A stretch of DNA of 17,151 nt, taken from the NCBI GenBank assembly GCA_031254155.1, contig JAIRVA010000271.1, positions 1 through 17,151 of the forward strand. The letters run 5' to 3'. The notes below the pieces were generated by a model. The model made no database searches. It had not been told where the DNA came from and saw nothing but the letters and a program-made list of their open reading frames with translations. Below are positions 1 through 7,171 of this stretch, piece by piece. Within the stretch, counting starts at the first letter, position 1. Each line of letters opens with the position of its first letter. The translations under genes were made by a program, and so were the position numbers. Source of the stretch: Propionibacteriaceae bacterium. Lineage in GTDB: Bacteria > Actinomycetota > Actinomycetes > Propionibacteriales > Propionibacteriaceae.

Positions 1-1497
1 CGCAAAAACCGCCCAGAGACAAACCGGCAGCCCGAGCAGGCCAGCCCCCAACAGGCTGCCCATCTGGGCGAGCATCTGTGTGCCCATCATGCCCGTTTTC
101 ATCCGTAGCGGCGACTCGCCCGGCAGGGCCACCGGATAGATGAACAAGGCCGAGAACACCGAGGCCACGCCGAGCCCGACAAGGTACAACGCTGCCATCG
201 CCCCCAGCGTCGTCGGGATCCGGCCGGGCGCACCCATGATCACCGGCACCGCGATGCCGACGACAAGGACGAACGGCACGCACCAGAGGGCCTGCGCCAC
301 GACGCGGCCCAGCCGGTCCTGCCAGCCCTTGACACCGGCGGCCAGGTGGATCCACCAGGCGCTGGCGTCGAAGGCCACGTCGGCGCTCAACGAGTACCCC
401 GCCATGAGGGCCATCAGCCCCAGCCCGAACGCCACGATGCCGACCGTGAAAAAGCTGCCGATCTCGTCGGCGGGCACGGTCTTCCCCATCACCGTGAACA
501 GAACGGGCAAGAGCAGCATGGCCGGGATCGTTCCCAGGTAGCGGGGGTCGCGCCGCCAATACCGCAGGCAGCGCGCCGTGATGGCCGCCACCGGCGCGTA
601 CCGTCCCGCGGCCCACGGCCACGACGCCGCCTTGGCGATCGAGTCGTGCGCCAAGACCCCCGTCGTACCCTCGTGCGCGGGCGTCTGCAGCGCCTTGTCG
701 AGTACGGCGCCGTACGCCCACAACCCAGCCGCGAGGTAGGCCAGCGTGAGCACGAGATGGACCACCAGCAGCCCCCAACTGCCCGCCGCGGCGTCGCCCA
801 CGAGCGCCCACGGCGCACCGAGCGGGGTCCACGAGAGGATCGTACCCGCGGTCTGAGACGCGGCCATGGCCTGGGTCCAGTTCCCGCTGGCCGAGAACCG
901 GGCAGCCACCAGGCTGATGACGTAGCCCAGGGACGAGAGCAGGAGGATGAGCACCAGACCGATCAGCCCGGTCATGTCCTTCGCCTTCCGTGAACTGAGG
1001 GTGCCGGCGAGCGCCGTCGCCGCCATCCGGCACGTGACCTGCGTCATAAGGAAGCCGAGGGCACCGCCGACCACCCCCACGAGAACAACGCCAGGATGCC
1101 GGATCCAGAGCAGGGCCGACCCGACGCACAACAGCGCGGTGATCAGCCCCGGCAGGCCGACGAGACCGGCGACCACAAGCCCGGGGGCCAGCTTCCGCCC
1201 GGTCAGGGGGAACTGGGCGAACCGCGCCGGGTCGAGGGTCTGGTCGGAACCGAAGAACACCAGTGGCAGCAGGATCCAGCCCACCACCACCACCGATCCG
1301 ACCACGACGATGATCGCACCCGCTTCGTGTTGGTGCCCGTTGACCGTCCCCGCGGCCACCAGCATGAGGATGACCAGGGCGGCGACCATGACGAGCGCGT
1401 ACAGCCCGAAAATGATCGTGAGGACGAGCCGCACCGTCGAACGCTTGAGTTCGGCGATCGCGAGGCGGAACCGGAGCTTCAGGAGGGTCGCAACCAT
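1..1497 (-). CDS. ABC-2 type transporter permease, 3' end cut by window edge
   Basis: Reading the minus strand from the ATG at 1497 gives 499 codons without a stop, running off the left edge, so the C-terminus is missing. The protein is very hydrophobic. It opens with a short amphipathic stretch (MVATLLKLRFRLAIAELKRS) and continues with many membrane segments separated by short loops. A motif like FFGSDQTLDPARFAQFPLT at about residues 80-98 is typical of large actinobacterial ABC-2 permeases. A GGGGAG ribosome site (1503-1508) sits 5 nt before the start. The start lies inside the last 19 bases of the ATPase gene, so the two are probably translationally coupled and form one exporter. The substrate cannot be told from sequence; lipid, peptide or drug export are all possible. 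The transporter assignment is firm from context and hydrophobicity. Confidence 0.85.
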   Translation of the reverse strand, partial: MVATLLKLRFRLAIAELKRSTVRLVLTIIFGLYALVMVAALVILMLVAAGTVNGHQHEAGAIIVVVGSVVVVGWILLPLVFFGSDQTLDPARFAQFPLTGRKLAPGLVVAGLVGLPGLITALLCVGSALLWIRHPGVVLVGVVGGALGFLMTQVTCRMAATALAGTLSSRKAKDMTGLIGLVLILLLSSLGYVISLVAARFSASGNWTQAMAASQTAGTILSWTPLGAPWALVGDAAAGSWGLLVVHLVLTLAYLAAGLWAYGAVLDKALQTPAHEGTTGVLAHDSIAKAASWPWAAGRYAPVAAITARCLRYWRRDPRYLGTIPAMLLLPVLFTVMGKTVPADEIGSFFTVGIVAFGLGLMALMAGYSLSADVAFDASAWWIHLAAGVKGWQDRLGRVVAQALWCVPFVLVVGIAVPVIMGAPGRIPTTLGAMAALYLVGLGVASVFSALFIYPVALPGESPLRMKTGMMGTQMLAQMGSLLGAGLLGLPVCLWAVFA

Positions 1498-2273
1498 GTC
1501 AACTCCCCGTGTGTCTGGCCGCCGCCGACGAGTTGGATGAACCGCGATTCGAGATCGGTCCCGGCGGCGACCTGGGCCACCGTGCCCGCGGCGAGCAAGC
1601 GGCCCTGGGCGATGATCGCGACGTGGTCGCACAACCGCTGCACGGTGTCCATGACGTGGGAAGACAGGATCACCGTCCCCCCGTCGCGCACGAACCCGCC
1701 CAGGATGTCTGCGATCGCCCGCGCCGAGACCGGGTCGATCGCCTCGAACGGCTCGTCGAGCACCAACAGGTCCGGCGCGTGCAGGACGGCGCAGGCCAGT
1801 CCGATCTTCTTCGTCATGCCCGCCGAATAGTCGGCCACGGCCTTGCGAGCGTCGTCAGCCAGGCCGAGCGCCTCCAGCAGGTCCTTGGACCGCTGGGCGA
1901 CGGTCACCTTGTTCATGCCGCGCAGGAGCCCGGTGTACGTGAGCAATTCCTGTCCCGACAAGCGGTCGAACAGGCGCAACCGGTCGGGCAGGATACCGAC
2001 CTTGGCCTTCACCGCCGCGAGGTTGGCCCAGACGTCGACCCCCGTGACCCAGACCTGGCCCTGGTCAGGCTTGAGCAGCCCGGTCATCATTGAAAGCGTG
2101 GTGGTCTTGCCGGCGCCGTTGGGCCCGACGAACCCGTACATCGACCCGCGCGGGATATCCAGGTTCAACTGGTTGACCGCGCACATCTGGCCGAAGAACT
2201 TGGTCAGCCCGCGGATCGCCACCATCGGTGGTTGGACGGGCGGCGGTACGGGAGTCGTTTGGTCGAGGTCCAT
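1479..2273 (-). CDS. ABC transporter ATP-binding protein
   Basis: This 264-residue nucleotide-binding subunit would power the permease encoded directly after it. Its first domain is a complete ABC ATPase: Walker A GPNGAGKTT (residues 50-58), a Q-loop region near LPDRLRLFDRLS (95-106), signature YSAGM (149-153), Walker B LLVLDEP (169-175) and the switch histidine H206 in SSH. The YSxGM signature and the short C-terminal tail fit the type that pairs with ABC-2 exporters. Residues 1-16 form a Pro/Gln-rich lead before the conserved fold, so a start at M17 is possible. The ATG at 2273 is preferred because a TAGGCT -10 box lies exactly 6 nt before it, which would make it leaderless. The gene is divergent from the mannosyltransferase gene. 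Export substrate is unknown. Confidence 0.93.
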   Translation of the reverse strand: MDLDQTTPVPPPVQPPMVAIRGLTKFFGQMCAVNQLNLDIPRGSMYGFVGPNGAGKTTTLSMMTGLLKPDQGQVWVTGVDVWANLAAVKAKVGILPDRLRLFDRLSGQELLTYTGLLRGMNKVTVAQRSKDLLEALGLADDARKAVADYSAGMTKKIGLACAVLHAPDLLVLDEPFEAIDPVSARAIADILGGFVRDGGTVILSSHVMDTVQRLCDHVAIIAQGRLLAAGTVAQVAAGTDLESRFIQLVGGGQTHGELTWLRPS

Positions 2274-2279
2274 GGGGGA

Positions 2280-2285
2280 AGCCTA
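2280..2285 (-). promoter_or_regulatory. -10 box for leaderless ABC ATPase transcript
   Basis: The minus strand reads TAGGCT, then 6 nt (TCCCCC), then the ATG of the ATPase gene. Transcription would start at or next to the A of the start codon. There is no Shine-Dalgarno sequence. No clear -35 hexamer is seen at 16-18 bp. The same arrangement recurs before other genes in the window. Confidence 0.55.
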
Positions 2286-2365
2286 ACCCACAAGGTGAAG
2301 AACCCGGGCACGCCACGCCCCGGCCCGGTTGACGGAGACGAAATCCGTTTAGGGGAAATGCGGCG

Positions 2366-2371
2366 TAGACT
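2366..2371 (+). promoter_or_regulatory. -10 box for leaderless mgtA-like transcript
   Basis: TAGACT is followed by 7 nt and then the ATG at 2379. That spacing puts the transcription start on the start codon. There is no ribosome site before ATG 2379. A short inverted repeat ACGGA/TCCGT (2332-2336 and 2344-2348) lies just upstream and might bind a regulator, but it is weak. Confidence 0.55.
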
Positions 2372-2378
2372 ACCCTTT

Positions 2379-3512
2379 ATGCGGGTGGCCATCGCTACGG
2401 AGAGCTTTCTTCCTCAAGTCAACGGGGTGACAAACTCAGTCCGGCGGGTGGCCGAGCACCTCCGAGACAACGGTCATGACGCCATCATTATTGCCCCCTC
2501 GGACGAGAATGTCCCCTCGTCGTACGCCGGTTTTCCGGTCACGACGTTGCCGTCGGTCGCGCTGCCGATGTACCAGGATGTCCGGATGGCGCTCACCCCG
2601 AGCTTCGTGCTCGACAAGATCCTGGCCGACTTCGCGCCCGATGTCCTCCACGCCGCCGCACCGTTCCTCGTCGGCAGCGCGGCGCTCGTGGCCGCCGCGC
2701 ACTTCTCCATCCCGTCGGTGGCGGTGTACCAGACCGACGTCCCGTCGTACGCCGCGCGGTACGGCCTGGGTCTGCTGGAAACCGCGGCCTGGAACCGCGT
2801 CCGCGACATTCACCTGCTGGCCAACCTGACGCTGGCGCCCTCGTCACCGGCCCGCGACCAACTCGTCGCGCACGGCATCCCCCGCGTCAAGATTTGGGGA
2901 CGCGGGGTCGACACCGAACGGTTCGCCCCGTCGCACCGCGACGAGGCCCTGCACGACAGCTGGGCGCCGGCGGGTGAGGTCGTCATCGGGTACATGGGCC
3001 GGTTGGCCCCCGAGAAGCAGGTCGCCGACCTGGTTCACTGCGCGGACATTGCGGGTACGCGGCTCGTCATCGTCGGCGACGGACCCTCGCGCAAGACGCT
3101 GGGCGCCGCGCTGCCGACCGCCCACTTCCTCGGCCGCCTGGGCGGCGACGAACTCGCGCGTGTCACCGCGACGATAGACGTCTTTGTCCATCCGGGCGAA
3201 CTCGAGACGTTTGGACAGGCCATCCAGGAGGCCCTGGCCAGCGGCGTACCGGTCATTGCCCCGGCGAAAGGCGGACCCCAAGACCTCATCAAGTCCGGAC
3301 GCTGGGGGTTTCTCTACCCGCCCGGTGATCTGGCCCTGATGCGGGCCCTCGTGGAGCAACTCGTCGCCGACACCGCCCGGCGGCTCGAGATGTCTCTGGC
3401 GGCGCGGGAGTTCACCTCGAGTCGCACCTGGCCGGTTATCTGTGCACAACTGCTGGACTATTACCGCGAAGTCATCGCCATGACGGCAGCGGCGGTGCCC
3501 GATCTCAGGTAG
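2379..3512 (+). CDS. mgtA: GDP-mannose-dependent alpha-mannosyltransferase, GT4 (MgtA-like)
   Basis: The 377-residue product is a full-length GT-B fold glycosyltransferase of family GT4. The N-terminus MRVAIATESFLPQVNGVTNS and the stretch SVAVYQTDVPSYAARYG (113-129) closely resemble mycobacterial MgtA/PimC-type enzymes, which add mannose from GDP-mannose to membrane lipoglycan precursors on the cytoplasmic face. The donor-binding part shows GRLAPEK (R208, K213) and the E-x7-E pair E276/E284 in a GELETFGQAIQEAL motif. The frame stays open upstream to 2232, and another ATG at 2358 has an AGGGG too close to it. ATG 2379 is chosen because conservation begins there and a TAGACT -10 box sits 7 nt before it. 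It is divergent from the ABC exporter genes. The acceptor is inferred from the family; a related GT4 specificity cannot be excluded. Confidence 0.88.
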   Translation: MRVAIATESFLPQVNGVTNSVRRVAEHLRDNGHDAIIIAPSDENVPSSYAGFPVTTLPSVALPMYQDVRMALTPSFVLDKILADFAPDVLHAAAPFLVGSAALVAAAHFSIPSVAVYQTDVPSYAARYGLGLLETAAWNRVRDIHLLANLTLAPSSPARDQLVAHGIPRVKIWGRGVDTERFAPSHRDEALHDSWAPAGEVVIGYMGRLAPEKQVADLVHCADIAGTRLVIVGDGPSRKTLGAALPTAHFLGRLGGDELARVTATIDVFVHPGELETFGQAIQEALASGVPVIAPAKGGPQDLIKSGRWGFLYPPGDLALMRALVEQLVADTARRLEMSLAAREFTSSRTWPVICAQLLDYYREVIAMTAAAVPDLR

Positions 3513-3518
3513 TCGGGC

Positions 3519-3524
3519 TAGACT
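3519..3524 (+). promoter_or_regulatory. Possible -10 box for the ParA-like gene
   Basis: TAGACT lies 7 nt after the mannosyltransferase stop codon. Transcription from it would give a leader of about 40 nt before the ATG at 3573, which has a GAAAGG ribosome site. No -35 match is visible. A second partial match, TAGACG (3556-3561), lies closer. The gene may also be read through from upstream. Confidence 0.35.
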
Positions 3525-3572
3525 TGTCGACGGGCGATGCGCGTTCTCGCCTACTAGACGTGAAAGGCCACC

Positions 3573-4901
3573 ATGTCGGATGAGACTCCAGTCCACGCCC
3601 CGTCGGGCCCGCCGCCGGCCTGCGCAGTCTTCCTGCGTTCCAACGGTACGGGCGAGGTACTCATCAACAAGGACACGTCGGCCATCACCTGCCCCGACAT
3701 CGCGACGGGCCGCCGCGAGGCCATCGCCATCCTGACCGAGGCGGCCACCCGTTACGGTGCCCCGCTCCTCGTGACCTGCAGCGACCCCGAGGGTCTCTTC
3801 CGCCTCGTGGTGAATGGCGACGGCACGGTGACCGAGGCGCCGCGCGACCCGATCGCCACCCCGCCCACCGCCTTCCACCCCGTCTACACCCCGCCGGTCG
3901 CCGACGTGCCCGCACCCATCCCGTTCGTCAATCCCGCCCCGCCCGTCATGGACAGCGAGGAGGATGACGAAGAGCTGGTCATCCCGGGCCGGCGCGCCTT
4001 CACCGCCCCTAGCGGCACGCCACTCCCCGCCGAGCAGGGCTGGCGCGGTGCGCTGGCCCGCCGGGGCATCCCCGTACCTCCCTCCGAGGCCGAACTCGCC
4101 GACCGCGCCGCGCGGCTCATGGTGGCGAGACACTGGCCGATGCCAAAGACAATCGCCGTGGTCAACGGCAAGGGCGGCGCCGGGAAGACCCCGACGACCA
4201 TCTGCCTCGCCGCGGTCTTCGGCCGCTTCGGCGGGTCGGGTATCCTCGCCTGGGACAACAACCAAACCCGCGGCACGCTCGGCTGGCGGACGGAAACTAG
4301 TCCGCACGAGGCGACGCTGCTCGACCTGTTACCCGAAGTCCCCCGGCTGTTGAGCCCGAGCGCCCAGGCCACCGAGCTCACCCGCTTCGTCCACCACCAG
4401 AGCCACGACCTGTACGACGTGCTGCGTTCGAAGAGCGTCCTGCTCGCCGACGAGCAGCGGATCACGCCCGAGAACGTTGACGCCATCTGGCGGGTGGCCA
4501 CCAAATTCTACCGGCTCATCATCATGGACTCCGGCAACGACGAGTCCGATCCGATGTGGCGCCGCATGATCGACCGCGCCGACCAGTTGGTCACGGTCAC
4601 GACGACCCGGGTCGACCACGCGGAAGCCGGCGCCCTGCTGCTGGAAGCGCTGATGCGGCGCAATGAGCACAGCGCCCGCCTGGCCCAACAGTCGGTCACC
4701 ATCATCACGCAGGCCGACATCAAAGCCACCGAGGAGTCGATCCGGCGGATCCGGGTCGGCTACACCCCGCTCTGCCGCAACATCGCGTTCATCCCGTACG
4801 ACCCGAACATGCTTGACGGGCCGCTGTTGTACGACAATCTGCGGCCGGCGACACAACGGGCCTGGTTGCACGCCGCGGCGGCCGTGGCCGAGGGGCTGTA
4901 G
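3573..4901 (+). CDS. ParA/MinD-like P-loop ATPase with N-terminal domain and disordered linker
   Basis: This 442-residue protein has three parts. Residues about 14-88 form a small alpha/beta-looking domain. Residues about 90-135 are Pro/Ala/Val-rich followed by an acidic run (SEEDDEE), so probably flexible. From about 192 on there is a SIMIBI ATPase domain. That domain has a deviant Walker A NGKGGAGKTPTT (198-209), including the ParA/MinD signature lysine K200, a WDNNQTRGTLGWR motif (from 227) and a Walker B/switch II IIMDSGND (316-323). Pro207 replaces the usual Thr/Ser after GKT. The DNNxTRGTLGWR motif is known from actinobacterial ParA-like proteins, some linked to type VII secretion (EspI-like), but no secretion genes are seen here. 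It carries no ParB partner and is not near an origin, so chromosome partitioning is not supported. The start has a GAAAGG site. Cellular role is unknown. Confidence 0.85.
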   Translation: MSDETPVHAPSGPPPACAVFLRSNGTGEVLINKDTSAITCPDIATGRREAIAILTEAATRYGAPLLVTCSDPEGLFRLVVNGDGTVTEAPRDPIATPPTAFHPVYTPPVADVPAPIPFVNPAPPVMDSEEDDEELVIPGRRAFTAPSGTPLPAEQGWRGALARRGIPVPPSEAELADRAARLMVARHWPMPKTIAVVNGKGGAGKTPTTICLAAVFGRFGGSGILAWDNNQTRGTLGWRTETSPHEATLLDLLPEVPRLLSPSAQATELTRFVHHQSHDLYDVLRSKSVLLADEQRITPENVDAIWRVATKFYRLIIMDSGNDESDPMWRRMIDRADQLVTVTTTRVDHAEAGALLLEALMRRNEHSARLAQQSVTIITQADIKATEESIRRIRVGYTPLCRNIAFIPYDPNMLDGPLLYDNLRPATQRAWLHAAAAVAEGL

Positions 4902-4904
4902 ACT
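4899..4904 (+). promoter_or_regulatory. -10 box overlapping the upstream stop codon (leaderless mauE-like gene)
   Basis: TAGACT begins with the TAG stop of the ParA-like gene (4899-4901). Seven nt follow, then the ATG at 4912, and no ribosome site is present. This is the same geometry as before the mannosyltransferase gene. No -35 element is recognisable. Confidence 0.5.
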
Positions 4905-4911
4905 GGATACC

Positions 4912-5424
4912 ATGTCGATTGACCAGGCACCCCCCCGCGGGCAGCGTGTCCTTCCCTGGATCTCGTTGGTGGCCCGGCTCATCGCGGGCGGGGCCCTTCT
5001 GGTCGCCGGCCTCCTCAAAATCGGTGACCTGCCCCAGTCGGTGGTCGCCGTGCGGGCGTACGAGTTCCCGGTCCCGGCCCCGCTGGAGGCCTTCCTCGGG
5101 TACGCACTGCCCGCCGGGGAGATCGTCCTCGGCCTCGCGATTGTCGCCGGGCTGTTCACCCGCTGGACCGCTCTGCTGGGCGCGCTGGCCTACCTCGCGT
5201 ACATTTCGGCCATCATCTCCGCCTGGGCCCGCGGGCTCAACATCGACTGCGGCTGCTTCACCCCCGGCGGCGCGATCCTGACGCCCGGCGTGAAAGCGAA
5301 GTACGCACAGGAGATCGCCCGCGATCTGGGCCTCCTGGTGTGTGCCGTGTGGTTAGTCGTTGTCCCGGCCTCTCGCTTCTCCGTGGACAACTGGCTGCGT
5401 TCCCCCTTGGACAAGGAGTTATGA
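4912..5424 (+). CDS. MauE/DoxX family redox-associated membrane protein
   Basis: The product is a 170-residue integral membrane protein with about four hydrophobic helices (roughly 14-35, 56-82, 84-105 and 136-152). A conserved IDCGCF motif (C113, C115) follows the third helix, and the downstream segment TPGVKAKYAQEIARDLGLL is typical of the MauE branch. Family knowledge: such proteins pass electrons from thiol oxidants to quinones and act like DsbB/VKOR. The next gene encodes a DsbA-like thioredoxin, and its ATG follows this gene's TGA stop directly, so the pair is probably one disulfide-forming unit. The start follows a TAGACT box by 7 nt and looks leaderless. The redox role is inferred from the CxC motif and the neighbour. 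Confidence 0.88.
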   Translation: MSIDQAPPRGQRVLPWISLVARLIAGGALLVAGLLKIGDLPQSVVAVRAYEFPVPAPLEAFLGYALPAGEIVLGLAIVAGLFTRWTALLGALAYLAYISAIISAWARGLNIDCGCFTPGGAILTPGVKAKYAQEIARDLGLLVCAVWLVVVPASRFSVDNWLRSPLDKEL

Positions 5425-6354
5425 ATGGCAAGTAAGAAGACCAGCCAACAGAACCGGCGGGCCCAGCTCCAGGCGCAGCAGAGGGCTGCGGCGGCCCGGC
5501 AGAAGCGCAACCGGCTCATCGGCGTGGTGGCGGCGGTCGTCGTCGTCGTGGCCGGTCTCGTCGGCGTCATCGTCTGGCAGGCCCAGCCCGACGCGCCCAG
5601 CCCCACGGTATCGGCGTCAGTGAGCGATACCTACACCAGCGGGACACAGCCGGCCAGCCCCGGGGCGACGACCCCCGCGGGTGTCTTCATCCCGCCGCAC
5701 GGCACGGACGCGATGGGCTACATCGAGGTGAAGAGCGCGGCCGCCAAGCCCGACGCCATCGTGGTGGGCGAGCACACCGACTACCAGTGCCCCGGCTGCG
5801 GGGGCTTGACCCGGTATTACGGCCCGGCGTACGAGCAACTCGTCGAACGGGGCGATGTCATTCTCCAGATCCACATCCGCAGCTTCCTCGACAACAACCT
5901 CAAGAACGATTCCTCCTCCCGCGCCGCCTACGCGTCGACGTGTGCCGATGTGGTGGGCCGTTTCGCCGCCTACCACCAGACGGTCTACAACCATCAGCCC
6001 GAGCAGGAAGGGGCCGGCTACACCGACCAGCAGCTCCGCATCGACTTCGCGGCGGAAGCGGGCATTACGGGCGCCGACCTCACGACCTTCCAGCAGTGTT
6101 ACGATTCGCGCCAGACGAAGGCGTACGTCCAGCAGATGGAGAGGGTCAACTCGACGTCGCGGACGATCAACGGTCCCGATCAGGCGCCGCCCAGCGGTAC
6201 CCCCGCCATCTACGTCAACGGCACCGCCCTGATGGCGAGAGACCTGTCCACAGCCGTCCCGCCGGATGAGACCGTCGACCCGCTCACGGTGTCCGCCGTC
6301 AACGCGGACGACCTCCTGGCCTACCTCAAGAGCTATGCCGCCAAGTCCCAATAG
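5425..6354 (+). CDS. DsbA-like thioredoxin-fold protein, membrane-anchored
   Basis: The 309-residue protein starts with a charged cytoplasmic segment (Lys/Arg/Gln-rich, 1-30). A single membrane helix follows (about 31-52), then a Pro/Ser/Thr linker to about 95, then an extracytoplasmic thioredoxin-like domain. The active site CPGC is at C122/C125 within HTDYQCPGCGG. The cis-proline loop is GTPAIYVNG, with T259-P260. Two further cysteines, C173 and C225, could form a second, structural disulfide. It is expected to oxidise or rearrange thiols in exported proteins and to be recharged by the MauE-like protein encoded immediately upstream. An AAGGAG site precedes the ATG, which abuts the previous TGA. 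A reductive role cannot be excluded from sequence alone. Confidence 0.92.
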   Translation: MASKKTSQQNRRAQLQAQQRAAAARQKRNRLIGVVAAVVVVVAGLVGVIVWQAQPDAPSPTVSASVSDTYTSGTQPASPGATTPAGVFIPPHGTDAMGYIEVKSAAAKPDAIVVGEHTDYQCPGCGGLTRYYGPAYEQLVERGDVILQIHIRSFLDNNLKNDSSSRAAYASTCADVVGRFAAYHQTVYNHQPEQEGAGYTDQQLRIDFAAEAGITGADLTTFQQCYDSRQTKAYVQQMERVNSTSRTINGPDQAPPSGTPAIYVNGTALMARDLSTAVPPDETVDPLTVSAVNADDLLAYLKSYAAKSQ

Positions 6355-7009
6355 GCCGGTTTCGCCGGTCTGGCCGCTCCTGGCCGGCGGCCTGTTCCTC
6401 GTCCTCACCACCCTCGTGGCGACTGGGGCAACCGCCGGGTTCGACCGCGCCCTTGAGGCCCCGTCGCTCGACCCCGTGGGCCAGCTAGCCCAGATCCTCC
6501 TGGTGATTGCCGTGGTCACCCACCCCTTCGTCCTCATCGCCGTCGGTCTCGCCCTGGCCATCTGGCTCGCCCGCCGGCGGCGGCGGCTCGCCTGGGTCGT
6601 CGCGGCGGGGATGACGCTCGGCCCGCTGGTCCAGCTGGGCCTGAAGGCCGTCTTCCAGCGGGCCCGCCCCGAGTCGACGCTCGCGTGGGCCATCGGCCAG
6701 GGTGGGTACGCGTACCCCTCCGGTCACGCCACAGCCATTGCCATCATGACCCTCCTCGTCGTCCGGGTGGTCGGCGATCTCCAGGTCCGCCGGATCTGGC
6801 GGCAGGTCGGTGCCGCCCTCGCGATTCTCGTCGTCACCCTCGACCGCTGGGCCATGAGCGCCCACTGGGTGACCGACCTCGTGGGCGGGGTGCTGTGGGG
6901 AACGACCGTCGCCACCACCGGGCTGGTCATCCTCGACCGGACGCCCGGCGGGAGGCGAGAGTTAGAGGTCGCGGACTCGGCCATGGACCCGTGGGAGCCG
7001 CCAGCTTAG
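6335..7009 (+). CDS. PAP2 family membrane phosphatase
   Basis: A 224-residue polytopic membrane protein with the full PAP2 acid phosphatase signature: KAVFQRARP (K104, R111, P112), PSGH (128-131) and a third motif DRWAMSAHWVTD (R171, H177, D181) in which Asp170 replaces the common serine. The family removes phosphate from lipid or prenyl phosphates on the outer face of the membrane, for example undecaprenyl diphosphate or phosphatidic acid. The frame is open further upstream, but ATG 6335 is chosen because it precedes the first hydrophobic segment. It overlaps the DsbA-like gene by 20 bp, suggesting translational coupling; only a weak AAGAG precedes it. The exact substrate is unknown. The stop codon lies at the edge of the palindromic element. 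Confidence 0.9.
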   Translation: MPPSPNRPVSPVWPLLAGGLFLVLTTLVATGATAGFDRALEAPSLDPVGQLAQILLVIAVVTHPFVLIAVGLALAIWLARRRRRLAWVVAAGMTLGPLVQLGLKAVFQRARPESTLAWAIGQGGYAYPSGHATAIAIMTLLVVRVVGDLQVRRIWRQVGAALAILVVTLDRWAMSAHWVTDLVGGVLWGTTVATTGLVILDRTPGGRRELEVADSAMDPWEPPA

Positions 7010-7171
7010 GACACGTTCGTTAATAACTGCCGCGTGTCGCTTCCGGGACCGGGCGCCTGATCGCGTTGTCGGCCGCTCCGGCGTAGTTCCACTACGCCTC
7101 CGGGCACTCCGCCTTATCAGCCATCCCGCCCCGAAACCGTCACTTACACCATTTATTAACGAACGTGTCCT
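7008..7171. mobile_element. 164-bp palindromic MITE-like element
   Basis: The ends are a perfect 19-bp inverted repeat, AGGACACGTTCGTTAATAA (7008-7026) and its complement (7153-7171). The exact centre is a second perfect hairpin, GGCGTAG/CTACGCC (7080-7086 and 7092-7098) with loop TTCCA. The arms between are imperfectly complementary, so the whole unit could fold into one long hairpin. TTA occurs at both edges (7006-7008 and 7171-7173) as a likely 3-bp target duplication around an 18-bp repeat beginning GGACACG. It encodes no protein. A TTA duplication fits the TNA targets of some IS5-family transposases, which is inference only. It lies between two convergent genes and could also act as a bidirectional terminator. 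Confidence 0.75.

Noticed and set aside
140..1830. Several overlapping plus-strand frames at the left edge
   Set aside because: The minus strand encodes a continuous membrane permease and an ABC ATPase here. The plus frames are rich in Arg, Pro and Thr without motifs.
2844..4307. Open minus-strand frame of 487 codons opposite mgtA and the ParA-like gene
   Set aside because: It spans two real genes on the other strand, lacks any motif and has the low-complexity composition of a shadow frame.
3573..4901. Chromosome partitioning ParA near an origin
   Set aside because: No parB, parS-like repeats, dnaA or other origin genes are present, so only the ATPase family is claimed.
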